Positions 42,917-56,617 of a stretch of DNA of 64,000 nt are shown piece after piece. Position 1 is the stretch's first letter; every line of letters starts with the position of its first letter. Origin of the DNA: Axinella damicornis (taxonomy: Eukaryota > Porifera > Demospongiae > Axinellida > Axinellidae); contig OZ007509.1 of NCBI GenBank assembly GCA_963931865.1, forward strand, positions 3,239,554-3,303,553. Direction: 5' to 3'. The position numbers and the translations under genes are program-made. The notes below the pieces were generated by a model. That model was not told where the DNA came from, did no database searches, and saw only the letters and a program-made list of their open reading frames with translations.

Positions 42917-45900
42917 TCACCTCCAGGTGCTGAATTGAGACTGCTGTGTCCTACAGAGAAAAACACATACGAATGAAAGACACGTGTGTCTGTCTAGCTA
43001 TAGGTCTTGGCCGCAAAGAATGACCCACTATATTATTTAACCTGTTTAAAGCAGCAACCAGTCTTAACGTAACACTGGCTAATATTTTGCACAGGGTTAG
43101 TTGTGCAACCAGCAGTAGCCCATAAATAGGGAGTAGGGAGGTGGCTGCCTTTTCAACAGTGACCACTATAGACAGGCTCCACAGTATGCATGCCTGGATT
43201 CTGGAAGGGGAAATACGGATAATGGTCCAAATCCTGCAGAGACTTATGCAATTGACGTCATAGCCGGTTATCTGCCCACAATCTTATCAATAAGACTCTG
43301 TTCATGAGTGGCAAGAAGATGGTACGCACAGCTGCATGACTGTGCGCCAAGTATGCTAACGTTTGATATTAAGTAGTTAACATATCTGCCAAGTTCAGGC
43401 TGATCCCTGCACAGATTGCGAGAAGCAGTCCGTTTTTTGCCGTACTAGCAATGTTATTCTTGCCACTCAAAATGGCTGCTGGTGTCACGTGCACTGAATT
43501 TTAATCAAATTCATGGCTGCCTGCATCACATGCACTCGATTTTGTGACATAATTGCATAAGGTCTATACTGACTTACGCTGGAAGGCTTCCCCCAAAGGC
43601 AGAACCACCACCTCCACTGAACCCCTGAGACGGCTGCTGTGCCAGATTGCCGAATGACAACTCAGTGCCCGTTCCAGACCTACACAGAAACATAAGAAAG
43701 ACGAACACCCACTGTATGACCACTGATCACGTGTGTACGATCTCACACTGAAGGGAGTACACCCATACTTCTGAGTTCAATGGAGCACGTCATGCCAACA
43801 TGAGACGCTCTGATCTCAGTACACTGTGTGTACCTATCTGGCATGATGACATCATTGAAAAAACAATGATGTCATCATGCGCTCTTGTGTGTACCTATCT
43901 GGCATGTACATATTATAGCTAGGTAATGTTGAACATGTTCATAATTGAGAGAGAGAGAGCAATTTTGAAGCATTTGAAAATAGCGTAGTAGCTTTCTGAA
44001 GAAACATTTATAATCGCTCGGTGTAACACTATGACAGTTTGCAATCTAGGACCTTCACATTGGTCTGTAGGCTTACTGCTGAAATAGTCCGGCAGATCCA
44101 GTACTGGAGCCCATACCACCAAACAGTCTAAAGGAAGACGATAGCATGAGTATGCCAATCACGAATTAACCAAAATAAACACAGAATAGCAGGAAACTTT
44201 TGTATATACATGACATTGTAGGTGTAATTCTCTTATAAATGTATGACATTTTTTGTATGCACCTGTGCATTGCCACGCCCCCACCTTCACATCTATGATA
44301 TTTTCAATTGAGATAACTAAACTACATGGGCTGCTTTCATTGGTGAGGAATTTCCAAATTATTTTTTCAAATCATGACGAATAGCCGCCAATGGTAACAA
44401 TGACATGAACAGCAGTGGGCTGTGTGGGTCACCCGCTAGCCTCGTTCCCAGGCCCGCCTGGGAACGAGGCTAGTCACCTGCCATCAGTGGACAACATTGT
44501 GTGCATAGTCACCTTCCTCCCAGGCCGTCAGTGGACACGCCAGTGCCAAGTGGAGGGGACCCGAACGTTGACAGACCAGGACCACTGCCAAATGTAGGAG
44601 TACTGCCAAACAATGGCCCTGTGAACAGAAGAGAATTTCCACATAGTGACTGAGACTACCGTATAGCGGGTTATTATCGTGGGGTGCCAATTTTCGTTAT
44701 TTTCGTGACTCATCAACAATTTTCCACCCACGAAACTTTCAACCCATAATCGCACTGTGCAACATGTAGGTGCCGTCATTCAGGTACTGTACGGCTCTTC
44801 GTAGCTGCCCTTAAGCTTGATGATACAGTGCACATCTTAGGCCTCTAGGAAATAGTTTGCTTGTACATTATTGCCAGGTTACTTTGCACACGATTAGTGC
44901 AAATGGGGCCTGGTTCAAATAAGCTCTTGCCTCGAGGCCCTCGTTAGCCACCATTGTGGTAACCCCTCAGGGGTAATAAAGTCCTGCAAGGCCCTGTGGC
45001 AGCACATGGCACTGGGATGTAGCAACACTGCAATAGAACTCAGAGCTCAGAACCTTCTTAAGGTTGAGCTCTGAACCTTCTATCCATATAAGGAATGTAC
45101 TGAGCTCTGAGGTCAATACATGTCTTGTAATTTAAAAGAACTTGAAATATTTGGCAGCTCACTCAGTGCCTCCTTATAAACAATAAAACTGTAACTGAAG
45201 GATGTACACACCATTGCTGCCCTGCATACCTTGCGTAGTGGTTCTTGCCACCCCAGGGCTTGCTCCAAACTGGGAGGAGGTCTCGCTCATTCCCAGCCCC
45301 GACCCTCCCAGCTGGGCAGGCATGCCAAATGAACCTGCCAGTAACATAATTGTATTGAATGTGATCCTGCTAGCAATGTTTGACACACACATTTCAACAA
45401 CAAGCATGACTGCTGCTATAAACTGAAAGTCCCATGTGTTTAGTCCTGTTCCCAGGGTCTCCCCCAAGTGAATGAAAAATCAGAAGAAAGGAGAAGAGCC
45501 TGCCACAAAATGCAGCAGGCTTAGTTTCGTTTGGGCGAAAGAAATCACGTGTAATTTATACCAGTGTGTGTGTAGCTCTTACAGTGTTTCCCCCAAAGGG
45601 GGGTAGAGGGATGCTCCTCCCCCTTTTCCTGGCCTATTATCCTTCGGTTAGTTCTTCATATAAGAATCACGAAATATGCTGAGTTTGCATAATGACATAT
45701 AGAGCTATAGCCTATTATATCATGGTTCCCTTGGTTCCCTTGGTTCCCTTGGTTCCATAATAGGCTATAGCTCTATATAATGACATATAGAGCTATAGCC
45801 TATTATATCATGGTTCCCTTGGTTCCTTTGGTTCCATAATAGGCTATAGCTCTATATAATGACATATAGAGCTATAGCCTATTATATCAAGGTTCCCTTG

Positions 45901-48900
45901 GTTCCCTTGGTTCCATAATAGGCTATAGCTCTATATATGTCATTATGCAAACTCAGTGATTCTTATATGAAGAACTAACCTATCCTTCGATGTGGTCATT
46001 AGAATGTATTAATTTATTGGATCTGGTCAATTTTGTACCATTTTCACCCCCCTTTCCAGTCTGTTTCTGGGGAAACACTGCTCTTAGTCGTGGGTGCTGA
46101 ACTGCATGCAAGTGACAAAAGCTGGGTAGAGGTCTGGGAACGTACAATTCTCCGCTATTATGAATCTCATTAGGGGCGTGGTCAGAGGTTAGGGCATATT
46201 AGGCCAGTGCAGGCATTACGTTTCTGTGATGTCACACCCTCGGACCAGTACTTTATTGAGTTGGTAGAACAAGGCTACCATGACTTTAAAATGTGAACGT
46301 TCTGTGACGGAGATTACTAGCTATGAATCAGCCAGATGTTTGGGTCCAGAAGCACGCTTCATGCACCTTGGAGGAAGAATGCCCCCACCACATCATCACC
46401 ACAACTCTCTACCCCAAAAGATTGTTGATGCTTACCGCTTGCAGGCCTAATAAGGCTGCTGCCTCCACCACCAGGTCTGTTCAGGAAGGTGTTTGTGGGG
46501 GTGCTTGTGGGGACAGCAGATGAGGAAGAGAGAGTGGTGCCGAAAGGGTTGGCCGAAGGGTTGCGCGGTTTGCCTCCTAGACCACCGAACGAGAGACCAA
46601 ACAATCCCCCACCGGATTGCTGTGGCTGCTGCTGCTCATTGCTCACTGGTGACGGAAGACAACGGGGCATGAACAACACTGTGCTACAGCAGACACTACA
46701 TACATACATACATACATACACATACATACATACATACATACATACATACATACATACATACATACATACTGTAGTTACTAACAGTGACTGAGCGCTTATA
46801 AGTGGGCACTTGGTGAGTACGGTATACAATATGTCTCTACACTTTAGTTCACTCTGTGGATATGGAGTACCTCCACCCAGGCCACTCCACTCAGTGCAGA
46901 AAAGCTCTTGGTGAGGTACACCTAGATACACCAGGAACAAACACCGGAGCTTAGCAGGCCCAGAAGAGCTGAAATTATTCACCGAAGTAACACAAACAGC
47001 ATGCAGTATATTGTCCCACCCTTGCCCCATCCACTTGCCCCATCCACCCATACACTAGCCTCGTTCCCAGGCCTCCACGCCCAGCTTTTGTCGCTTGCAG
47101 TACGAACCCGCTTTTCGTACTGCAAGTGACAAAAGCTGGGCGTGGAGGCCTGGGAACGAGGCTGCCCACACACCTAATGTACTGTCGAGGGGTTCCATGT
47201 CATTGTCCATGACTCCCGTCATTTCCTCCATATCCTGTTCCTCTCCCGTGGCACTCTGCAGGGAGTCCTGGCTGCCGGCAAACTGCTGAGCCACCAGGGG
47301 CAGAGCGCCCCCTAGAGGAGATGAAAAGGGTTACACCAATATGCAGATGTAGAGTCAGCGGCTAAGAGCACACACCACACAGTAAACGTGCACTTGTTGT
47401 CATGCATAAATTCTCTTCTTGTTCTGCAGCAAGTTCACCTCCAAGCTAGAAGATCGGCCAGTACCACATGTGAAATTTACATACAGATTGGAAACGTAAA
47501 CATAGATAAGGTACTCCCCATAAGCCTACCTGTTTGTTGTTTCTGCTGTTGTTGTTGTTGTTGTGGCTGTTGTTGTTGTTGTTGTTGCTGTTGTTGTTGC
47601 TGTTGTTGTTGTGGTTGTTGTTGTTGTGATGGTGGTTGTTGCTTAGTTTCCACCCCACTAGTCATTAGAGGCTGGCTAGCAGGCATCGAAAGTGGAGACG
47701 ATTTGAGTTCCACACCTTTTTTCCCTGTCACTGAAGTCTCCTGAATTTGCTGAATTTGCGTCTGTGAGTCAGATGGGATATCTTCAGACTCCGCCTTTTT
47801 TGCAACAATTTCTGTTGGTTTTTCCCCAGCTGTGGGTGCGGACACCTGTATCTGTGAAGCTGGGACAGTGACTGTTGAACTGGTGCTAGTTCCAGGTGTG
47901 AGTGTGGAGACGGTTGGTGCGAGAGAGGTGAGCAAAGAGGACGACAGTGGAGGTAATTCCTTGGCCACAGAGGGGGGAGGTAAGGTTGGTGGATGAGCCC
48001 CAACAGGAGTGCTGACATCCGTGGAGTCTTCATCACTGTGTTCATCATCTGCTTCAGTTCGCTGACCACCAACAGGGCGGGAAAGGGGCACACTAATCTG
48101 ATCCGCTCCTAGGGCTCTTTGTTCCACCATTGCCGGCAAAGTCACTGCTGGCTCGTTTTGCTCTTTCTGCCCAACGGCAGGGTCGGCCACCATTGCCGGC
48201 AAAGTCACTGCTGGCTCGTTTTGCTCTTTCTGCCCAACGGCAGGGTCTGTCGTACTACTCTCCTGGTCCTCTGCTACCTCTCCTTCCTCCGAAACAGCTC
48301 TATCCATGCCTCTCCCACTTGTACCAACGTATAGAGGAGGCGCAAGGGACAATGGCTCCTTTCCAACGCCACTGGGTGGCTTGCTTGTCGGTGAAACGTG
48401 GGCTGAGCTCGCCTTGTACGGGGTGAAGGGACTCAACTGTCGGTCACCACCAAGTGCTTGAGCACCGGATGCTCTGAGATCGGGAGGGTCCTCACTTGCT
48501 GGGGAATCGTCCTTGGACGCTGTCCCTGTCGTGCTCTCTACCTCACTCTCCCCTCCCTTAGACTCACTGTCTTCTTCTTTCTCATCAGTACCTCTACTTG
48601 TGAGAATGTCAGGTGGCTTGACAGGGGCCGAAGAAGAGAGTGACGACAATTTGAATGATGAGGGTGGTCCGCCAAAGACAAAACCAGCAGAGCCAGTGGT
48701 GCTGGCGCTACTTCCAGTTTTCGTAGAAGGAGGAAAGGATTGTGTCAGCAGGTTGCCCAGGAAAGGTCCGCTGGGAGCCGAGAACACATTCGTCGTAGAC
48801 GGCAGCTTTGGTTCTGCCTTGAAGATTCCAGATAGATTCACCTTGGGAGCGTTGTTCTCGGTCGCAGTATCAGTGGCAGCACCTGAAGGCTGTGCACTCG

Positions 48901-51900
48901 ACCCAAACTGGAAGGGAGTCAAGCTGCTGCTGCCCCCAAGGGATGCAACGTTGAAAGTGGGCAAGTTGGCAAAGACTGAGCTGGCGGCTGTGCTAGTGAC
49001 GATAGTAGTAGTCAGCGGCTTCGGAGATGCAATGTTGAAAGTGGGCAAGTTGGCAAAGACTGAGCTGGCGGCTGTGCTAGTGACGATAGTAGTAGTCAGC
49101 GGCTTCGGTGGAGGTCTAGGTTCGGCAGCAGTAGGTGCCTTTTGTTGCGTCAGAGAGGGTGTCGCACTAAAGAGTAATCCACTGGGACCGGCAGGGTGCA
49201 CCCCAGCAGGTTTAACGGTCATGCCTGGGTTGGCTGACAGCAAGGGGTTGTTGCCCAGAGTCAGTGGTTTTGCACCAATATTGAAACTAAAGCCAGAGCT
49301 TGACTGGGAGGTGCTTGTTGTGATGAGTGAAGGGGAGGAAGTCATGGTGGGTGTACTGTACAGCAACTTCGACGTCTCCGATTTTGTGGCAGCCACACTC
49401 TCAGTTGGAGCAGTGGTTGCTAACGGTATTGGGCCGCCCATACTCGGACCAGGATCACCACTACCTGGTGCCTGGATTCTGGTTAGGTTGCTGAAGGGTA
49501 CAGTTCGTCTCAGTGTACTCTCAGAGACCAGTGAAGGAGAAGACCGGAAGGCTTGTGGGGCGAGACCAAGAGACAGTTGCTGTGACGATGGTGTTGGGGC
49601 AGTACCCATGGAGCCCAGCGGAGGAGAAGACTGGAAGGCTTGTGGGGCGAGACCAAGAGACAGTTGCTGAGACGAGGGTGTTGGGGCAGTACCCGTGGAG
49701 CCCAGCGAGAGAGAAGACTGGAAGGTTTGCGGGGCGAGTCCAAGAGACAGTTGCTGTGACGAGGGTGTTGGGGCAGTACCCATGGAGCCCAGCGGAGGAG
49801 AAGACCGGAAGGCTTGTGGGGCGAGTCCAAGAGACAGTTGCTGTGACGAGGGTGTTGGGGCAGTACCCATGGAGCCCAGCGGAGGAGAAGACTGGAAGGC
49901 TTGTGGGGCGAGTCCAAGAGACAGTTGCTGTGACGAGGGTGTTGGGGCAGTACCCATGGAGCCCAGCGAGGCGAGACTAAGAGAAGGTTGCTGTGACTTG
50001 GGTGCTGGGGCAGTGCACGTGGGTGGTGCTCCCCATGTTATAGTGTGGGGGTGGTCCGCACCCGGCTGTGTTGGTGGGCTACCTCCCCACCGAACAGTGC
50101 CACTTTGCACCGTAGTTGGAGGAGCCTGTTGGGTCCTGCTGGGAGAGGCAGTCAATTTGTATCCCTCCGAAGTGGTGACCTTAATGTTCTGATCTTTCAT
50201 TAAGATCACATGGATTGAAGAGTCCGACTGCACGGACCGGAGAGAGCTAGTGCTGGGTTGAAGGATGAGAGCTTGTAGGTATTTGGACGAATGCTGCGGC
50301 ATCGGGACACGATCATCCACCACACTTTCTCTGTCAGACTCAGCTACAGATGCAGAACCTGCCAGAGAGTAAAGCACCATGTCACAGTGGGCCGGAAAAT
50401 GATTCTATCTGAGAAAGGGCCCTTAAGGTTACGGGATCCCTACGCGCGGTTACGCGCACCGTATACTTAATTAAGCGCTATTTCATAGTTTTTTTGTCAC
50501 CAAAAACAAAGCCGTGTGATCCGACCTGGACTTGGAAGACCGTGTTGAAATAGGTACAAACAGTATAGAAAGGGCCAGACATAGCGTTTTTGTGGATACT
50601 GATGACCGTTCCGAAGTTATACGACGCTGTATTCCAAAGAGGGGAGTCAAGATGGCGGTTATTCGCACTCAAGAGTCGTTCTTTCGAGGACTGCTCAACC
50701 TAGCCACAAAACGCTTATGTCCAGCCCTAGAGCTTCCTATGGCGTGTCTCCCAACAGTAGAATCGAGTTGCTGGCGGTCTTCGCACTGGAGATTTTTGGT
50801 GAATAGTTTGCTGGAATCGATTTAACCAGCGTACGACGGCTACAGTGTGAGCTGCGGTAATGATGTTTGGTCTGCATGTTGACTACCCTCCCTGCTTTGT
50901 GTCGAGTAAGTTTGATTTCGCTAGCTTACTTTCTGTGCGAGAAAAACGGGGTTGAAGAAATTGTCAGGCCACGCCCACCGCGTGACGATCCCATAACCTT
51001 AATGCTTTATATTATCTAATGATTCCATGATAGCCTGTCATATTTCACTCCTCAAAAAAGCAAAGAAACAAGGGGAAATTACACTCCTGGTATAGGAAAT
51101 AAAGTGCCGCGTAATGTAATATAATTAATGTAAATAACTCGTTCGAGTGATAGGAGTGGAGTACAAAGATTCTGACTACACCTTCATGATCGCTATCATG
51201 CACTGTCCCAACTGTACAATTTTGGTGCTGAAACTCACCTTGGTGGTGGAGATATGAGCGCTTTTGTCTCGCCGTGGACGCCATTGCTCGAGCGCTTCCG
51301 GTGGCAGTACCGTTCTTAGGAAAGGCACACGAAGATTCTGACTACACGGTCGTGATCGCTGCCGTTCACTGACGCTTACATGCCAAAACTCACCGTGCTG
51401 GCGAAGTTGTGAGCGCTGTAAAAGTTTCTTGTCTTCTACTTTGGCCGCCATTGCTGACTCAGCTCAATCGATCGACGTCGACAACCGTCCTCACGTGGCA
51501 TGTGCGTTAATTGGAATGCGTTGCAATACCTTGCTTGCGCTACGTGGAGTTGCAACCGGTTGCAACGCGGCTACCAGGAGTGCGGTTGCCCCTCGAAAAA
51601 GCAAAGAAACAAGGGGAAATGGACAGCATGATCGATGTACTACATGTAATAGTGCCACTCAGATCACAATGTAGCCTCGTACCCAGGCCTCTCACCCCAG
51701 CGTTTTGTTGCTTGCACCCGCCCCTGCAAGCGACAAATGCTGCGGTGAGAAGGCCGAGGTATGAGGCTAATCATAATGGAGATCTCACTTGGCCATAATA
51801 CCCAAAGAAGGTATACCTTCAAAGATGCTGTAGGGAGTGGCTGTTCCACTCTGGCGGTCTGCTTCCCGGGGCACTGAGATACCAGAACGGTCACCATGGC

Positions 51901-54900
51901 ACCTAGAAAACACAGAAGGAGCTACGGAAGAACATAAAGTTATGAGTGAACAGAGAAATATCTTGTTACCAGAGTGTGGTCACTTTAGCCAACTACAGTG
52001 GAGCCTCTATAATCAGGACACCATTGGGGGACAGTGGAGCCTCTATAATGAGGACACCATTGGGGGACAGTGGAGCCTCTATAATGAGGACACCATTGGG
52101 GGACAGTGGAGCCTCTATAATCAGGACACCATTGGGGGACAGTGGAGCCTCTATAATCAGGACACCATTGGGGGACAATATATAAATCCAGGAGTTTTGA
52201 GAGGTTGCATATCCTAGAACTATACGGAATTATTTGGGACCTCGAAAACCATCCTTTGTAGAGAGGTCTATTGTATTGTGCCCCTAATATAGAGAGTCAG
52301 CTATCGGAGGTTGCGCTGCACTGCGAACTACATGTAACTGTTGTTTGAAGATCACCATTCCATTAGTAGTCGATGTACGCAATACAGAAGATGTATCGGT
52401 AACTGGTAGGATACAAACAGTAGTGTTTCTCATGTTTACTGGCGCTAGCACTGGCGCAAGCAGGCAGTAGCTAACCCTACCTATCTCACAACGCACAATG
52501 CATCAATAAGGGTTTACAGTGAACCTGTCGATAGCTGTCACCGTTTAAGGCAGCCACCAATATTAAGGTCATACATGTACATGTTGTACTGCCGGTTCCA
52601 TTTGCGCTAATCCAGCACAAAATGACCTGCGAAAAGCAGCCACCTGTCATGGTGGCCAAACAATACTGGTCCCAAGGTGGCCACTATACACATGCAGGTT
52701 CCACTGCACTCACTTGACTTCACTCTCCTAACAGGAACATGATCAATGGTGCTGAGGTAGTCTCTGAGTGTCTCGGACTTGTCAGCCGGAATGGTCTTCC
52801 ACGCAGGGCTCTCTAGTTCCTCCCTCGGCAGTCTCACTGCACCAGGAGGAGTACCAGCAATGTGGGACCTTCTACCAGCAGGAGGAGAGGTTGCCGGGAC
52901 AACGTCCGCTGGGTGCCAGGACTGCGGGATCAGTTTCAGCTGCTTCATCTTGTTGGTGAGCCTCTCAACGTTTGCATCCTGGGGTAGCAAACCAGAGGTA
53001 AAGTTCAGCTAGTGGGAGAGCTAGGAACAAGGCTAGGTCTCTCCCCGCGTTCCCAAGTTCGTAGGATGGGAACAAGGCTAGGTCTATCCACGAGACCAGT
53101 AGATAAAGACCTTAGTCATTAGCAGTGGGCTCCAACAAAGGCGGTTAAGCGAGATATCCACCATGCTTTAAGCGTACACCCTTCATTATTTCCATAAAAT
53201 TAATAATGATAAAATTATGTGTTCCGTAGATTCGACTATGACAGAAAGTGCCTTTGAGCTCTATTGTACAATACCAATGTGTGTAAAATGTCAAACAGGG
53301 GCTCACCTGCATTCTGGCAATCTTGCGGTTGGTTCTGAGACTGTAGTAGATAGTTTGGACGGAGGGAGACTTCATGGGACTTCTGCACAGACAAGAGATT
53401 GAAAATGGGATAGCTACACGATGACTATACACTAAGGAGCGAGAAGTAGATGTTACGTACCAAGTACTAGTTTCTACCCTTGCTTACAGCAATGGAGCAT
53501 AGGGAATGGGGAATGGAAATTGGGATAATTCTGTTTATGTAAGTGAACACCACAGACACAGAGGGATGCTTCATAGCTCGTTCCTTGGCTGTGAGGGACG
53601 CAGGCTGGGAACGAGGCTACATGTTTCACGCAGATACTCCCAAAACGACCGGACAGACTGCGGTACTCATGCAGAGATGACCAACTACTCAGAGAGAGAC
53701 CACACCAAAAGTCTGGGACTTTGGGTAAAGTGTGAGGTGCACTAACCTTCCTCTCTGCCTCCTCTCCTCGTACCTCCTCTCCATCTCGGCATCCAGCTGG
53801 GAGTTCACTTCCCTGCAGACAGTGGGCAATCCACCTCTTCACTTAACAAAGGCAAGAGCACATTACGACATCATAGTCATAGACGATGACATCATCACGC
53901 ACTCTGACAAAGGAGGGTTAACTAGCTTTGATAAGACATACTGTAGTTGGGGGCACAGTAGTACTATTGTAATATAGAGAAGATGCCTCGAAATGGCAGT
54001 GAGAAAACGTTGCTGGACTACCAAATCGCAAACAGGCTACATGTATGTATAGCAGCTATGATCATCTCCCCGATGAAGCCATCAAAGTACTGTCACATGG
54101 AGATTACTGATTTCTCACCAAACTCCTTTGTTTTTCACAGAGTGGTGACTAGCAGCCAACAGACCTCTTCATATCCGTAGGTATGAACAGTCTTCTCAGT
54201 TCTAGCTGATGATGCTATTTAAACAAACCTCAACACTAGTCTCGTTCTCATACCCTGACCAGAAGGTCTGGGAACGAGACCAAAACATACCCAATGCTCT
54301 GGTCAATTTGCAGGAATGAACTTCTGATGTTGTTGAGCCGTCTTGCATTGTAGGCATCCAGTGGGCGGAGCTGCACAAGCAAAACCACAATGTTATACAG
54401 GTAGGGGAAATTTCAGTCTGCGTAATGCAATGACACGGGACACAGGAAAAGTGAACAAAAATTCTGACTACCGGTACATTGCTGTGATCAATGTTGCGCA
54501 CCGACTCTAACATATGATTGTGCTGAAACTAACCTTGGGGGTGTAATTATGAGTGCCTTCTGTCTTGCCATTGATCACAACCGCTTGATTAAAATGTTGT
54601 AGGCAGTTGTGACGTCATGAGGCGTCGTGTGCATTAATTAGAGTGAGCTGTAAGCTAGCCGCCTATGAGCAGCCTGGGAATAAAGCTAGCCTCAAGTACA
54701 AGCTGGTGGGTACAATCAGAGCCTGCTGAAGTATCCACGAGGTGAGAGCAAGACCAGATCTCGAGGCATTATTTGGAAAGATCAGTTTGTCCTGCTAGTG
54801 AGTTGCACTACTGTACCAGGCCTAGCTAGGAGTGATGTTGCCAATATAATGGTACGTTTCGGGAGTCTTGGAAATATGATACCTTAAGTAGAGAAACATA

Positions 54901-56562
54901 GTTGGCATCATTCTTCTTCTTCAAGTTTGCTCTGAGCAAGGAAGAAGAAAACAGTGTAACTAACGTCTAGTTTCATCTTACAGTGACTTACGTAGCCACA
55001 AAGAGCCAGGGTACGTACTTTGCTTCCTCGCTGAGCTCATAGCCCCTCAGAGTATCATCACCCAGCTGGTCACAACTCCGCTCTATTTCCTGCAGCAGAG
55101 AAACAGCACACAATCTCCCATCTGAAGGGGGTGCAACCTCCCATCTGAAGGGGATGCAATCTCCTATATATCTGAAGGGGGTGCAATCTCCCATCTGAAG
55201 GGGGTGCAATCTCCCATCTGAAGGGGATGCAATCTCCCATCTGAAGGGGATGCAATCTCCCATCTGAAGGGGATGCAATCTCCTATATATCTGAAGGGGG
55301 TGCAATCTCCCATCTGAAGGGGATGCAATCTCCCATCTGAAGGGGGTGCAATCTCCCATCTGAAGGGGGTGCAATCTCCCATCTGAAGGGGGTGCAATCT
55401 CCCATCTGAAGGGGGTGCAATCTCCCATCTGAAGGGGGTGCAACCTCCCATCTGAAGGGGATGCAATCTCCTATATATCTGAAGGGGGTGCAATCTCCCA
55501 TCTGAAGGGGGTGCAACCTCCCATCTGAAGGGGATGCAATCTCCTATATATCTGAAGGGGGTGCAATCTCCCATCTGAAGGGGGTGCAATCTCCCATCTG
55601 AAGGGGGTGCAATCTCCCATCTGAAGGGGGTGCAATCTCCCATCTGAAGGGGGTGCAATCTCCCATCTGAAGGGGATGCAACCTCCCATCTGAAGGGGAT
55701 GCAATCTCGGGGATGCAATCTCTTATCTGAAGGTACTTCGTGACATTCAAACAGCTATAAGACACACAAACGTTACACTCCTGATAAGTCCTGGAGAATA
55801 ATTCAATATGTGCCCACTGACTGCCCCAAACTAGACTCCGTTACAGACCCCTCAGTCATCCACTGTGTACATCGCTTCCAGTATAACACAATACTGAATG
55901 CAATCTACGCTGGTGTCGGTAGGAAACTCCATTGCCACTACAGTTCATAGCCGACGGTCACCTTCATTCTCCTGGTGGTGTCCCGCACAGTGTCCTCCAC
56001 TTCCTGTGTCTCCTCACGGAGCTGCTGCAGGTCCTCCATGGTCCCCAACCCTGCCACCTCCACCTCCTCCCTCCTCACACCCTCCCAATCCCCCAAAACT
56101 TCCCGGAAATCATCGTTCAGTGAATCAAGCTCTTCGGCAAAGCCATCAATCTGTACAAGGCAATGGACAGCAGGTGGATCGCCATTCTGTGTAAACTGGA
56201 TTTCATCACTAACAAGGCACGAACAAAAACCACAACAGAATCCAATGAGACACTGTCTTGCTGTAATTACTTCTTTTACATGTACAAGTGCATACCACAG
56301 ATCTGATGCATACTGCGAGTTCGCTTGAGAGTGCAAAAATTACACGTATGAGGCGCAATAATGCAGCAGCCAATTACACAATCTGTCTTCAACACCCAGA
56401 AATGTAATGTAATGAATTACTAAATCACTCATACGGCATACAATAGCCAGCACGAAGTCATTCCTAGCACTGGATACAGTCTTGCTGACCTCTTCCTGAA
56501 TGCTCTGAGAGAAGGAGGCATCAATCAACTCCACATTAGCGGTCGCATCCACCGACTGCAAC

Positions 56563-56617
<55 letters not shown>

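Noticed and set aside
50532..50825. 98-codon plus-strand ORF containing an AAGATGGCGG start context
   Set aside because: It lies inside the TTAA-flanked element and is probably carried promoter sequence. No splice partner was found.
55070..55765. CRISPR-like array of regular 23-bp repeats
   Set aside because: The units are contiguous with no variable spacers, and the DNA is animal. It is a minisatellite in an intron.
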